DNA of 64,000 nt. It comes from Yoonia vestfoldensis DSM 16212. GTDB taxonomy: Bacteria; Pseudomonadota; Alphaproteobacteria; Rhodobacterales; Rhodobacteraceae. Where the stretch lies: contig NZ_KB907979.1 in the NCBI RefSeq assembly GCF_000382265.1, positions 1-64,000 on the forward strand, in the 5' to 3' direction. Position 1 is the stretch's first letter; every line of letters begins with the position of its first letter. The notes below the pieces were generated by a model. That model ran no database searches and had not been told where the DNA came from. It saw only the letters and a program-made list of their open reading frames with translations. Below, piece after piece: positions 53,159-62,299 of this stretch. Position numbers and translations under genes: made by a program.

Positions 53159-53171
53159 TGTCAGTTGTCAG
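53159..53171. promoter_or_regulatory. Possible operator of the WYL regulator: tandem TGTCAG
   Basis: TGTCAG occurs twice, at 53159-53164 and 53166-53171, inside a wider TGCCA...TGGCA inverted repeat, just upstream of the regulator start and between divergent genes. This is only a candidate site. Confidence 0.3.
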
Positions 53172-53209
53172 AAAACTGGCATAAATACGCCCGCCAGCAG
53201 GGAATCACC

Positions 53210-53908
53210 ATGCGCCGTGCCGACAGATTGATGCAGCTTGTCCAGATCCTGCGCGATGGCAGCCTGCACCGCGCGCAGGACCTTGCGGCGGCGGTAGGTG
53301 TGTCCTTGCGCAGCATCTATCGTGATATGGAAACGCTGGCCGCCTCCGGTGTGCCGATTTCGGGCGAACGCGGGGTCGGCTATCATGTGACGGCAGCGAT
53401 CACCCTGCCCCCCCTGAACCTGACCCTGACAGAGGTGGAGGCATTGCATCTGGGCCTGTCCGCCGTGGGCGCCGCCGAGGATGCCGACCTTGCCCAAGCC
53501 GCGCGCCAGCTTTTGGCGAAACTGGATGCGGTGATGCCCGAAAACCCGGCCAGCCCGCCCGTTCAGGGCTTCGCGATCTACCCCTTTGCCGATGCCGCGC
53601 GCGGGTTTCAGCACCTGCCCCGCCTGCGGCAGGCCGTGCGCACGCGCCAGAAACTGGAACTGACCCTGCAAGGCGAAGCCCGCACCGTGCGCCCCTTGCA
53701 ACTGGACTACTGGGGGCGGCTTTGGACCTGCGTGGTCTGGTGCGAAAAGCGGCGTGATTTCGACGTGATCCGCGTGGATCAGGTGACCGCCCTGCGCGTC
53801 CTGCCCAGCCTTTTCGTGGCCGAGGCGGGCAAATCGCTGGATGATTACAAGGCGCGCCGGAAAGACGGCGACAGCCAGTCCGCAACGGCCCCGAGCGGGC
53901 GAAAATAG
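53210..53908 (+). CDS. YafY-type HTH/WYL transcriptional regulator
   Basis: A 232-residue regulator started at 53210 with AGGGAA upstream (MRRADRLMQLVQILRDG). The N-terminal HTH_11 domain is LHRAQDLAAAVGVSLRSIYRDMETLAASGVPI. The C-terminal WYL domain includes LELTLQGEARTVRPLQLDYWGRLWTCVVWCEKR, which binds ligands. Targets are unknown; the nearby divergent tatA promoter is unlikely. Its 3' end overlaps the convergent dioxygenase-like gene by 64 bases. Confidence 0.88.
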   Translation: MRRADRLMQLVQILRDGSLHRAQDLAAAVGVSLRSIYRDMETLAASGVPISGERGVGYHVTAAITLPPLNLTLTEVEALHLGLSAVGAAEDADLAQAARQLLAKLDAVMPENPASPPVQGFAIYPFADAARGFQHLPRLRQAVRTRQKLELTLQGEARTVRPLQLDYWGRLWTCVVWCEKRRDFDVIRVDQVTALRVLPSLFVAEAGKSLDDYKARRKDGDSQSATAPSGRK

Positions 53909-54606
53909 GCGACCTTGCGGCATGGATCGGTGATCGCCGGGTCCCAAGGTGCCACGCCATGCAGCAGATGCCGGTCAAGGATAACGACCTGCCCCGGCAG
54001 CGCGGGCACAGCGACTTGCGGGCAAGTGGCAAACACGTGGCGCCGCGCCTCTTGATAGGTGGCGGCAACATCGACATCGCCCCACTGGTCCGGCGGCACC
54101 CCGTCATAACAGGCGGCAAAGGCCGTGCGCATGATCGCGTGACTGCCCGGCCAGACGACCAGCGGGCTGGCCGCACTGGTATTCAGCGGCAGGCCGAGGA
54201 CAAAGGCATGCGGTTCGCGCAGATTGCGGCGCTGGGGAATGCCTTCGCCGTGCAAGCCGTCGACATGCGCCGCACAGCGGGTAATGCGGTAGGCATGAGC
54301 CGCGTCGGTGTCGCCCGGTTCCTGCGCGGGATAGCCCGGAAACACGACCGACAACTGCGCGCGGTGCCAGTGGTCGGGCAAAGGCACCAGATCGCGCCAT
54401 GCGCCAGCAAGCGACACACCATCCACCGAGCCGTCGGGTGCATTGTCCAGCGCATCGACCCCCACGCACCATGTCCCGCCATGCCGCAGCATGGGGCCGT
54501 CTTGCAACATGCGGTCGCAGGCGATATCGGCGGCAGCGGCCCAACATGCCACCGCCGGATCAAAAGGCAGCACGGCGAACCCGTCGCGGTGCAGCGCCTG
54601 TGTCAC
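53845..54606 (-). CDS. Phytanoyl-CoA dioxygenase-like 2-oxoglutarate oxygenase
   Basis: A 253-residue protein that starts with GTG at 54606 in a GTGA overlap with the TauE stop. The double-stranded beta-helix motif is seen as CAAHVDGLHGEG (HxD) and DRHLLHGVAPWDPA (distal His), with ITDPCRKVAYFR at the end as the likely 2-oxoglutarate Arg region. Family members hydroxylate small molecules using Fe(II) and 2-oxoglutarate. The substrate is unknown. The coupling with a TauE-type exporter suggests a shared substrate class. Confidence 0.7.
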   Translation of the reverse strand: MTQALHRDGFAVLPFDPAVACWAAAADIACDRMLQDGPMLRHGGTWCVGVDALDNAPDGSVDGVSLAGAWRDLVPLPDHWHRAQLSVVFPGYPAQEPGDTDAAHAYRITRCAAHVDGLHGEGIPQRRNLREPHAFVLGLPLNTSAASPLVVWPGSHAIMRTAFAACYDGVPPDQWGDVDVAATYQEARRHVFATCPQVAVPALPGQVVILDRHLLHGVAPWDPAITDPCRKVAYFRPLGAVADWLSPSFRRAL

Positions 54607-55421
54607 CAGCCGACCGCCTTGCGCAACATGTTCAGCGCGACAAGGATCAGGAACACGCCGAACACCCGTTTCAGGCGAACGGCGTCCGTCCGGTGCGCCA
54701 GTGCCGCCCCCCATGGGGCTGTGATCAGCGTCATCGCGATGACCAGAACAAGGGCCACAAGGTTGATCGCCCCGATGGTGAAAGGCGGCGCGACAGCCAT
54801 ATCGACGAACAGGAAACCCACGACAGATGGCACGGCGATGATGACGCCAAAGCCCGCCGCCGTCGCCACCGCGCGGTGAATGGGCACGTTGAACAAGGTC
54901 ATGGTCGGCACGCCGAACGACCCGCCCCCGATGCCCATGAGCACCGACAGGAAGCCGATCATCGGCGACAGGACCGCGCGCTTGATGCCTCCCGGCATGA
55001 AAGCACCCAACCGCCAGTGGCTTTTGCCGAAGGTCATGTAGATCGCGACAATCGCTGCCAGAATGCCAAAGATCGCCTGCAACGTCCCCGACCGCAGGGT
55101 TGACGCGACCGTGACACCGACCACCGCGCCAATGGCGATCCCGGGAGCCCAGGTTTTGAGGATCGCCCAATCGACCGCGCCCTTGCGCTGATGCGCCAGC
55201 ATCGACCGGGCCGAGGTCACGATGATCGTGGCGAGCGAGGTGGCAAGGCACATCTGCATCAATTGCGGGCTGTCGAAACCCAGCGCCGAGAAGACATAGA
55301 AAAAGGCCGGTACCAGCACGATGCCCCCGCCCACGCCCAAAAGCCCGGCCAGGACCCCCGCAAAGGCCCCGATCACCAGCAGGAACACGGCCATCTGGAC
55401 CAACAACATCGTTTCGGGCAT
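54603..55421 (-). CDS. TauE/SafE family sulfite exporter-like permease
   Basis: A 272-residue membrane protein started at 55421 with GGGAGAG upstream. About eight hydrophobic segments are seen; the two family repeats are AGVLAGLLGVGGGIVLVPAFFYV and IGFLSVLMGIGGGSFGVPTMTLFNVP. TauE/SafE proteins export or import small organic or inorganic anions such as sulfite or sulfoacetate. Its 3' end is coupled to the oxygenase-like gene. It lies 62 bases downstream of dusA on the same strand. Confidence 0.93.
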   Translation of the reverse strand: MPETMLLVQMAVFLLVIGAFAGVLAGLLGVGGGIVLVPAFFYVFSALGFDSPQLMQMCLATSLATIIVTSARSMLAHQRKGAVDWAILKTWAPGIAIGAVVGVTVASTLRSGTLQAIFGILAAIVAIYMTFGKSHWRLGAFMPGGIKRAVLSPMIGFLSVLMGIGGGSFGVPTMTLFNVPIHRAVATAAGFGVIIAVPSVVGFLFVDMAVAPPFTIGAINLVALVLVIAMTLITAPWGAALAHRTDAVRLKRVFGVFLILVALNMLRKAVGW

Positions 55422-55483
55422 CGCGCTCTCCCCCGCCTGATTTGGCGCTATCGCTATACCGCGGACATGGGAATGGCCAGAGG

Positions 55484-56479
55484 TCAGGCCGCCTCTTGCG
55501 TCACATACGCAAGGGCGGCCAGCACGGTCTGCGGCCCTGCCCCGTCCTGATGGGCATGTTCGGACAGATGCCGCCGCCACGCCTTGGCACCCGGCCGTCC
55601 CTGGAACATGCCCAGCATGTGCCGCGTGACCTGCCCCAGTCGCCCGCCGTTCTGCAGATGATCCGCGATATAGGGCAGCATCAGATGCACGACCTCTTCG
55701 GCGCTGCGTCCCAAGGGCGCGCCATAGATGCGGGCATCGGCGTCCAGCAGGATATCACAGGGCGTGTGATAGGCCGCGCGCCCGATCATCACCCCGTCAA
55801 GGCCGAGATCAAGGACCTCCTGCGCATGGTCCAGGGACGTGATCCCGCCGTTCACCGACAGGTGCAAATGCGGAAACAGCGCCTTCATCGCGATCACAAG
55901 CTCATAGTCCAAGGGGGGAATATCGCGGTTTTCCTTTGGGCTGAGCCCTTGCAGCCACGCCTTGCGCGCATGGATCGAAAAGCGGTCCACCCCCGCCGCC
56001 GACACGCGCGCGATGAAATCGGGCAGCACGTCCGCCGGTATCTGGTCATCCACGCCGATGCGGCATTTGACCGTCACCGGAATATCGACCGCCGCGATCA
56101 TGGCGGCGACACAATCGGCGACAAGGGCGGGATTTTCCATCAGGACGGCCCCGAAGAACCCCGATTGCACACGGTCGGACGGGCACCCGCAATTCAGATT
56201 GACCTCGTCATAGCCCATATCCGCGGCGATCCGCGCCGCCTGCGCAAGAAGCACAGGGTCGGACCCGCCGAGTTGCAACGCCACCGGATGCTCGGCCCGG
56301 TCAAACCCGATCAGACGGTCACGGTCACCGTGGATCACGGCAGGGGCCGTCACCATCTCGGAATACAGCAAGACATGCCGCGACATGAGCCGGTGCAGGT
56401 AACGGCAATGGCGGTCGGTCCAATCCATCATCGGGGCAATGGAAAGCCTCGCTGCCGCAGTGGCTGTTCTTTGGGGCAT
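55484..56479 (-). CDS. dusA: tRNA-dihydrouridine synthase A
   Basis: A 331-residue FMN enzyme reducing uridine 20/20a in tRNA D-loops. The start at 56479 has AGGAGAG 8 bases upstream. Motifs: LSIAPMMDWTDRHCRYLHRLMS, LQLGGSDPVLLAQAA, EVNLNCGCPSDRVQSG with the catalytic Cys, IHARKAWLQGLSPKENR and LHLSVNGGIT. These are those of the DusA subfamily. It precedes the TauE gene. Confidence 0.96.
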   Translation of the reverse strand: MPQRTATAAARLSIAPMMDWTDRHCRYLHRLMSRHVLLYSEMVTAPAVIHGDRDRLIGFDRAEHPVALQLGGSDPVLLAQAARIAADMGYDEVNLNCGCPSDRVQSGFFGAVLMENPALVADCVAAMIAAVDIPVTVKCRIGVDDQIPADVLPDFIARVSAAGVDRFSIHARKAWLQGLSPKENRDIPPLDYELVIAMKALFPHLHLSVNGGITSLDHAQEVLDLGLDGVMIGRAAYHTPCDILLDADARIYGAPLGRSAEEVVHLMLPYIADHLQNGGRLGQVTRHMLGMFQGRPGAKAWRRHLSEHAHQDGAGPQTVLAALAYVTQEAA

Positions 56480-56650
56480 GCTTCGCTCTCCTATCGGCCG
56501 CGATCGGGGTTTCGCGCCCCCGCCCCCATACAGCACACGAATTGTACCAGTCCAGTCCCAGGCTGGCGACCTGGGCAATGGGCGATGATCGGGCTGATGG
56601 TCGCCGCTGGGTCCATCCAGGGACGGGCGGGTCGTGTACAGCCGCCGACG

Positions 56651-57352
56651 TCAGTTCAGCGCCGTCAGTTGATATCCCGGCGCGGCCACAGCCTGAACAC
56701 TTGTGATCGGATCCTGCCCGATCCATGTGGTGCGCTCGATCACAAGCAACGCACTGCCGGGACTGGTCGACAGGTAGACTGCGCTTTCGCCCTCGGCATT
56801 CATTGCGTAGAACCGCACATCGACGCGGCTGTAGGGTTTGTGGCGCACCAGCCATTCATTGGCGCTTTGCATGTTCAGATCAACGTCCAGGATGTCGGGC
56901 GTCGATCCGGTATGGATCCATCTGTCCTCGAACATATAGGGGCGATTGTCGGCAAGATGCAGCGCCTTGACATGCAGGACGCGGGCGGGTTGCTGGATGC
57001 CAAAGCGCGCCATCACGGACAAGGGCGTGTCTTCCAACGCGTGGCTGATCAATTGATAGTCATATTTGCTGCCGCGCTGTTCGACTTCACGCCTCGTGAT
57101 CGGAATATCGAACGTCGCGCGGGTGACAGGGTCGGTCCGGACATGTGTGCCGCCCTTCCGTATGCGTTCGACCAGGCCGATCTGCGACAGATCCTGCATG
57201 GCCCGGTGCACAGTGGTGCGCGCGCAACCCAATTCCGCCGCGATGTCTTCGTCCCGTGGCAGCTTGTCACCGGGGGCATACGTTCTGTGGAGGATGCGTG
57301 TGCGGATTTCGTCACGCACATCTGTCCAGGAAAGGCGCGTTTGTCCTTTCAA
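56651..57352 (-). CDS. hutC: Histidine utilization repressor HutC (GntR family)
   Basis: A 233-residue GntR-family repressor. The winged HTH is RTRILHRTYAPGDKLPRDEDIAAELGCARTTVHRAMQDL. The C-terminal UTRA domain (about 85-230) senses urocanate, with PYMFEDRWI typical. It regulates the hut genes. The start overlaps the hutF stop (ATGA), so it is transcribed with hutF from the divergent hut promoter, giving autoregulation. Confidence 0.94.
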   Translation of the reverse strand: MKGQTRLSWTDVRDEIRTRILHRTYAPGDKLPRDEDIAAELGCARTTVHRAMQDLSQIGLVERIRKGGTHVRTDPVTRATFDIPITRREVEQRGSKYDYQLISHALEDTPLSVMARFGIQQPARVLHVKALHLADNRPYMFEDRWIHTGSTPDILDVDLNMQSANEWLVRHKPYSRVDVRFYAMNAEGESAVYLSTSPGSALLVIERTTWIGQDPITSVQAVAAPGYQLTALN

Positions 57353-58716
57353 ATGCTGGTCTCCAGCTGGCGGAGTGTTGCTTTGAAGCTGTCGACGATC
57401 GCGTCACGTCTGACATGGCGACCATCTTTCACGACATGCCTGCCCGCGCTCCAGACATCGCGGATACAGGCCTGTCCGCCCCCACCAAAAACAAGGCTGT
57501 CGAGCGCAGCGTCGCCCCGCCGATTGCAAAGCCATTGGTTATCGTCATCAAGGCCGATCAGATCTGCCCAGGCCCCGGTTTCGATCCGGCCGCTGTTGCG
57601 CCCACCCGCCTGCGCGCCACCTTTGATCGCGGCGTCGAACAGGACGCGCCCTGTAGAGCGGTTCGATGTCGCCATGACCGCACGCGACATGTCGCGCAGA
57701 CGTTGCGAATATTCCAGCGTCTTGAGTTCTTCGAACAGTGAAATCTGAACATTCGAATCAGAGCCGAAACCGATCGTGCCACCCTGCCCCAAAAAGGTCG
57801 TGCCGTTGAAAATACCGTCGCCGAGGTTCGATTCTGTCAACGGGCAAAGACCCGCGACCGCGCCCGTCCGCGCCAATTCCATGGTTTCGGCCTGCGACAT
57901 CTGCGTGCAGTGGATCAGGCACCAGCGCTCATCCACCGCGTGGTTCGCCAGCAACCATTCCGTCGGGCGCGCCCCGAGATGGGCACGCACTTCTTCCACT
58001 TCAGCGACCTGTTCGGCCAGATGCATGTGGATCGGACCAGACACCGCTTGCGCCAGCACCGTGGACAGCCCCGCGGGATCGACCGCGCGCAGAGAATGGG
58101 GCGCAAGCCCTGTGTTGAAGTCAGGCGAGCTTGCTGCAACCGCCAAGACGGCGGAATCGTGCAGGCGCAGGAAACGGTCGGGATCATTGCCGAAACGCTG
58201 CTGCCCCCCGTTCAGCGGGCGCAGATCGCAGCCACCATATTGGTATTGCACCGGCAAGAGCGTCAGGCCGATCCCCGCTTGCACTGCTGCCGCGACAATT
58301 CGACCGGACATCTCGGCGAGATTGGCATAGGGCCTGCCGCCAACATCATGGTGCAGATAGTGGAATTCCGCGACCGCGCCATATCCTGCTTCCAGCATCT
58401 CCATGAAAACTAGGGCGGCGATTGCTTCGACGTGGTCGGGCGTGAGTTGCTCCAGGAACTTGTACATCAGACGTCGCCAAGTCCAGAAGCTGTCGCGCGG
58501 GTCTGGACCGCGTGCTTCGGTCAGGCCCGCCATTGCGCGCTGAAAGGCGTGACTGTGCAGGTTCAACGGGGCCGGCAAAAGCAAGGCGACACGCTGGGTC
58601 GGGGTGCGGATTTGCGGACCGACACCAGCGATTCGACCGCTTTCGTCGATGATGATCTCAAGCTCGCCGTGCCAGCCGCCATCGGTAAGCACCTGTTTCG
58701 CATGGATGATCTGCAA
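57349..58716 (-). CDS. hutF: Formimidoylglutamate deiminase
   Basis: A 455-residue amidohydrolase that converts N-formimidoylglutamate to N-formylglutamate and ammonia in the four-step hut route. I use a TTG start at 58716, with GGAG 8 bases upstream, which gives the usual length; an ATG at 58752 would add residues read from the promoter. Metal ligands are LNLHSHAFQRAM, PIHMHLAEQVAEVE, LIHCTQMS and FGSDSNVQIS. It is coupled to hutC and divergent from hutI. Confidence 0.93.
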   Translation of the reverse strand: MQIIHAKQVLTDGGWHGELEIIIDESGRIAGVGPQIRTPTQRVALLLPAPLNLHSHAFQRAMAGLTEARGPDPRDSFWTWRRLMYKFLEQLTPDHVEAIAALVFMEMLEAGYGAVAEFHYLHHDVGGRPYANLAEMSGRIVAAAVQAGIGLTLLPVQYQYGGCDLRPLNGGQQRFGNDPDRFLRLHDSAVLAVAASSPDFNTGLAPHSLRAVDPAGLSTVLAQAVSGPIHMHLAEQVAEVEEVRAHLGARPTEWLLANHAVDERWCLIHCTQMSQAETMELARTGAVAGLCPLTESNLGDGIFNGTTFLGQGGTIGFGSDSNVQISLFEELKTLEYSQRLRDMSRAVMATSNRSTGRVLFDAAIKGGAQAGGRNSGRIETGAWADLIGLDDDNQWLCNRRGDAALDSLVFGGGGQACIRDVWSAGRHVVKDGRHVRRDAIVDSFKATLRQLETSI

Positions 58717-58744
58717 GGGAACAACTCCGTTGACTTTAATAAGT

Positions 58745-58771
58745 AGGCACATATTAATATTAAGTGCGCCT
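58745..58771. promoter_or_regulatory. Candidate HutC operator in the hutF-hutI divergent promoter
   Basis: AGGCAC (58745-58750) and GTGCGCCT (58764-58771) form imperfect inverted arms around an AT-rich centre with the perfect palindrome ATATTAATAT (58751-58760). It lies midway between the hutF TTG and the hutI ATG, in the only shared upstream region, so HutC binding here would control both directions. Confidence 0.5.
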
Positions 58772-58788
58772 TAAAGCAAGGAATCTTG

Positions 58789-59991
58789 ATGGCACCGCCT
58801 TTGATCATGACCGGCCTGACAGCCGCCACGATGGTTCCGCACACCGTCAGTTATGGGCTTGTCAGGGATGCCGCGATTGTCGTGGCGGACGGCCACATCG
58901 CCTGGGTCGGGCCCGCATCGGACATGCCCGCTGATTATGCCGGACTGGACCAGCAGGCCCATGACGGACGCCTGATCACCCCGGCGCTGATCGATTGCCA
59001 CACCCATCTCGTACATGGCGGCAACCGCGCCCGCGAATTCGAGATGCGCTTGAACGGCGCAAGTTACGAGGACATCGCCCGCGCCGGAGGCGGGATCATT
59101 TCAACTGTCGCAGCAACACGCGCGGCGGGCCAGCCGGACCTGTTGGCCAGCGCGCTGCACCGTGTGGACGCGCTGATTGCGCAAGGTGTGAGTGTGATCG
59201 AGGTCAAGTCCGGTTACGGATTGGACCGCGACACCGAACTCAAGATGCTGCGCGTCGCACGCAGCCTTGGGCAACATCGGCCCATTCGCGTGATGACGAG
59301 CTTTCTGGGGGCACATGCGGTGCCGGACGGCATGGATGCCGATACCTATATCGACACGATCTGCCTGCCGACGCTTGCCGCAGCCCACGCCGAAGGTCTG
59401 GTCGATACCGTTGATGGATTCTGCGAAGGCATCGCCTTTGACACTGCACAGATCGCGCGGCTGTTCGACAAGGCACGCGCCCTTGGCCTGCCCGTCAAAC
59501 TGCATGCAGAGCAACTCAGCCACATCGGCGGCACGGCTTTGGCGGCCGCTTATGGTGCCCTGTCCGCCGATCACGTGGAATATGCGACCGATACAGATGC
59601 CGCAGCACTTGCCGCCGCGGGCACCGTAGCGGTGCTGCTGCCCGGCGCATTCTATAGCATCCACGAAACCCAGGTCCCGCGTGTCCAAGCGTTCCGCAAT
59701 TACAATGTGGCGATGGCCGTCGGCACGGACTGGAACCCCGGCTCCTCGCCTTTGGGGTCGATCCTGCTGGCCATGAACATGGCCTGCACCCTCTTCCGCA
59801 TGACCCCCGAAGAGGCGCTGGCAGGCACGACACGCAACGCCGCCCGCGCGCTCGGGCTGACCGATTGCGGCGTCATCGCGCCGGGGATGCGCGCGGATCT
59901 GGCGATCTGGAACGTCAGCGATCCGGCGGAACTCTCCTATGGCATCGGGATCAATCCGCTGCATATCCGCATCTTTGAAGGTAGATCATGA
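58789..59991 (+). CDS. hutI: Imidazolonepropionase
   Basis: A 400-residue amidohydrolase opening imidazolonepropionate to formimidoylglutamate, the third hut step. The start at 58789 follows AAGGAATC. Zinc-site motifs: [49 protein letters not shown] and [12 protein letters not shown]. It heads the plus-strand hutI-hutH-hutG-hutU operon and overlaps hutH by 4 bases (ATGA). Confidence 0.96.
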   Translation: MAPPLIMTGLTAATMVPHTVSYGLVRDAAIVVADGHIAWVGPASDMPADYAGLDQQAHDGRLITPALIDCHTHLVHGGNRAREFEMRLNGASYEDIARAGGGIISTVAATRAAGQPDLLASALHRVDALIAQGVSVIEVKSGYGLDRDTELKMLRVARSLGQHRPIRVMTSFLGAHAVPDGMDADTYIDTICLPTLAAAHAEGLVDTVDGFCEGIAFDTAQIARLFDKARALGLPVKLHAEQLSHIGGTALAAAYGALSADHVEYATDTDAAALAAAGTVAVLLPGAFYSIHETQVPRVQAFRNYNVAMAVGTDWNPGSSPLGSILLAMNMACTLFRMTPEEALAGTTRNAARALGLTDCGVIAPGMRADLAIWNVSDPAELSYGIGINPLHIRIFEGRS

Positions 59992-61514
59992 CCCATATTC
60001 TTCGCCCCGGTGCCACGACCTTGGCCACGTTGGAACATCTGTGGCGCGCGGGTGGTGCCGTGCAGCTTGACCCCGCAGCGCGTGCAGCGGTCGAGGCATC
60101 GGCCGGCGTTGTCGCCGCCGCGGCGCAGGGCGACACACCCGTCTACGGCATCAACACCGGCTTTGGCAAACTCGCTTCGGTGCGGATCGCACGCGACGAC
60201 ACCGAGACCTTGCAGCGCAACCTGATCCTGTCGCATTGCTGTGGTGTCGGCGAAGCGTTGGAGCCAGCGACGACCCGCCTGATGATGGCGCTCAAGCTGC
60301 TGTCGTTGGGGCGCGGCGCCTCGGGCGTCCGCTGGGAGATCTGCACCCTGATCGAAGCCATGCTTGCGCGGGGCGTGTGTCCTGTGATCCCCGTGCAGGG
60401 ATCGGTCGGCGCGTCGGGTGATCTTGCGCCTCTGGCGCATATGGCGGCCGTCATGATCGGGATGGGCGAAGCGACATTTGACGGCCAGACATTGGACGGC
60501 GGCACCGCACTGGCCAAGGCCGGTCTGACCCCCGTGGTGCTTGGCCCCAAGGAAGGTCTCGCGCTGATCAACGGCACGCAGTTTTCGACGGCGCTGGCGC
60601 TGGTGGGGCTGTTCGAGGGCTGGCGCGCGGCGCGGGCGGCTGTCGTAACATCGGCACTGTCGACCGACGCCATCATGGGATCGACCGCGCCGCTGAACCC
60701 GGCCATCCACAGCTTGCGCGGACATCAGGGCCAGATCGACGTTGCCGCCGCGATGACCCGTCTGCTGGCCGGCAGCGCGATCCGCGAAAGCCATCGACAG
60801 GGCGATACACGCGTGCAGGACCCCTATTGCATCCGCTGCCAGCCTCAAGTCACGGGTGCCGCGGTGGACCTGTTGCGTTTCGCGGGAAAGACGCTTGAGA
60901 TTGAGGCAAATGCCGTCACCGACAACCCGCTGGTGATTGCCGGAACCGGCGAGATCTTGTCGGGTGGCAACTTTCACGCCGAACCCGTGGCCTTTGCCGC
61001 GGATCAGATCGCACTGGCCCTTGCCGAAATCGGGGCCATTGCCCAAAGGCGCGTGGCGTTGATGGTGGACCCGACTTTGTCCTTCGATTTACCGCCTTTC
61101 CTGACGCCCGCGCCGGGGCTGAACTCCGGCCTGATGATCGCCGAAGTGACCACCGCCGCGCTGATGAGCGAGAACAAGCATCTGGCGAACCCCTGTTCGA
61201 CCGACAGCACGCCGACCTCGGCCAATCAAGAGGATCACGTCAGTATGGCCGCGCATGGTGCGCGGCGACTGGGGCGGATGACGGCCAACCTCTCGGTCAT
61301 CCTCGGGATCGAGGCGATGTGCGCCGTGCAAGGCATCGAACAACGCGCACCGCTGACGACATCCGCGCCGCTGCAAGCGGCCATGGCCTGCCTGCGGGCG
61401 GTCGTCGCAACCTTGCAGCAAGACCGCTATCTTGCGCCTGATATCAAGGCGGCGGCCGCCTGCATTTCCGATGACAGCCTTGCCACCGCCGCCGGATTGG
61501 AGATGCGTGTTTGA
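59988..61514 (+). CDS. hutH: Histidine ammonia-lyase
   Basis: A 508-residue enzyme converting histidine to urocanate and ammonia. The Ala-Ser-Gly that forms the MIO cofactor is residues 142-144 in [14 protein letters not shown], the same place as in the well-studied enzyme. [23 protein letters not shown] and [12 protein letters not shown] are also conserved. It overlaps hutI (ATGA) and hutG (TTGA). Confidence 0.97.
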   Translation: MTHILRPGATTLATLEHLWRAGGAVQLDPAARAAVEASAGVVAAAAQGDTPVYGINTGFGKLASVRIARDDTETLQRNLILSHCCGVGEALEPATTRLMMALKLLSLGRGASGVRWEICTLIEAMLARGVCPVIPVQGSVGASGDLAPLAHMAAVMIGMGEATFDGQTLDGGTALAKAGLTPVVLGPKEGLALINGTQFSTALALVGLFEGWRAARAAVVTSALSTDAIMGSTAPLNPAIHSLRGHQGQIDVAAAMTRLLAGSAIRESHRQGDTRVQDPYCIRCQPQVTGAAVDLLRFAGKTLEIEANAVTDNPLVIAGTGEILSGGNFHAEPVAFAADQIALALAEIGAIAQRRVALMVDPTLSFDLPPFLTPAPGLNSGLMIAEVTTAALMSENKHLANPCSTDSTPTSANQEDHVSMAAHGARRLGRMTANLSVILGIEAMCAVQGIEQRAPLTTSAPLQAAMACLRAVVATLQQDRYLAPDIKAAAACISDDSLATAAGLEMRV

Positions 61515-62299
61515 GCCTGATCGAGATCACGCAGGGCGACAGCCCGCTTGTGCTGGGCCTGCCCCATACCGGCACCGACATTCCCGCGATATGCCGTGAC
61601 CACCTGAACGACAGGGGCCGCGCCATTGCCGATACTGATTGGCATATCGACACGCTCTATGCCGGGTTGGTGGACAACGTGACCAGCGTGCGCACGCCGA
61701 TCCATCGCTATGCGATCGACGTCAATCGCGATCCGTCAGGTGTCAGTCTTTATCCCGGCCAGAACACCACCGGCCTGTGCCCGCTGACAGATTTCGACGG
61801 GCTGCCGCTTTATCTGGACGGGCAACACCCCGACGCCGCAGAAATCGACCGCAGGCGCGCCGCCTATCATGTGCCCTATCATACAGCGCTCGCGGCCGAG
61901 CTGGCACGGGTCAAGGCGATCCATGGGTTCGCGGTGCTTTATGATTGCCACTCGATCCGGTCACATATCCCGTTTCTGTTCGACGGCACGCTGCCAGATT
62001 TCAGCATCGGCACAAATCAGGGGACGACCTGCGCGCCGCAGATTGCTAAAAAAACGCTTGATATCTGCGAAAAAGCAAAGGGTTACACGGTAACTCTCAA
62101 CGGGCGCTTCAAGGGCGGCTGGACCACGCGCCACTATGGGAGACCGGCCCAGAACCTGCATGCCATCCAGATGGAACTGGCCCAGTCCACTTATATGATC
62201 GAGCGCGCCCCCTGGACTTATGTCGACGAAATCGCCGACCAGACGCGCCGTCATTTGCAAAATATTCTCGAAACCCTGTCCGACTGGAGGCCATCATGA
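61511..62299 (+). CDS. hutG: N-formylglutamate deformylase
   Basis: A 262-residue N-formylglutamate amidohydrolase releasing formate and glutamate, the last hut step after HutF. It starts with TTG at 61511, overlapping the hutH stop (TTGA); no better start exists in frame. Motifs: [31 protein letters not shown] and [13 protein letters not shown]. This is the deformylase type, not the arginase-like formiminoglutamase also called HutG. It overlaps hutU by 4 bases. Confidence 0.93.
   Translation: MSLIEITQGDSPLVLGLPHTGTDIPAICRDHLNDRGRAIADTDWHIDTLYAGLVDNVTSVRTPIHRYAIDVNRDPSGVSLYPGQNTTGLCPLTDFDGLPLYLDGQHPDAAEIDRRRAAYHVPYHTALAAELARVKAIHGFAVLYDCHSIRSHIPFLFDGTLPDFSIGTNQGTTCAPQIAKKTLDICEKAKGYTVTLNGRFKGGWTTRHYGRPAQNLHAIQMELAQSTYMIERAPWTYVDEIADQTRRHLQNILETLSDWRPS

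Noticed and set aside
53129..53209. Upstream in-frame extension of the WYL regulator
   Set aside because: The ATG at 53129 lacks a ribosome site and the added residues come from the probable operator region; 53210 has AGGGAA and the conserved N-terminus.
55442..57748. 768-codon plus-strand frame across dusA, hutC and hutF
   Set aside because: It runs antisense through three well-supported genes and their spacers and has a biased, motif-free composition.
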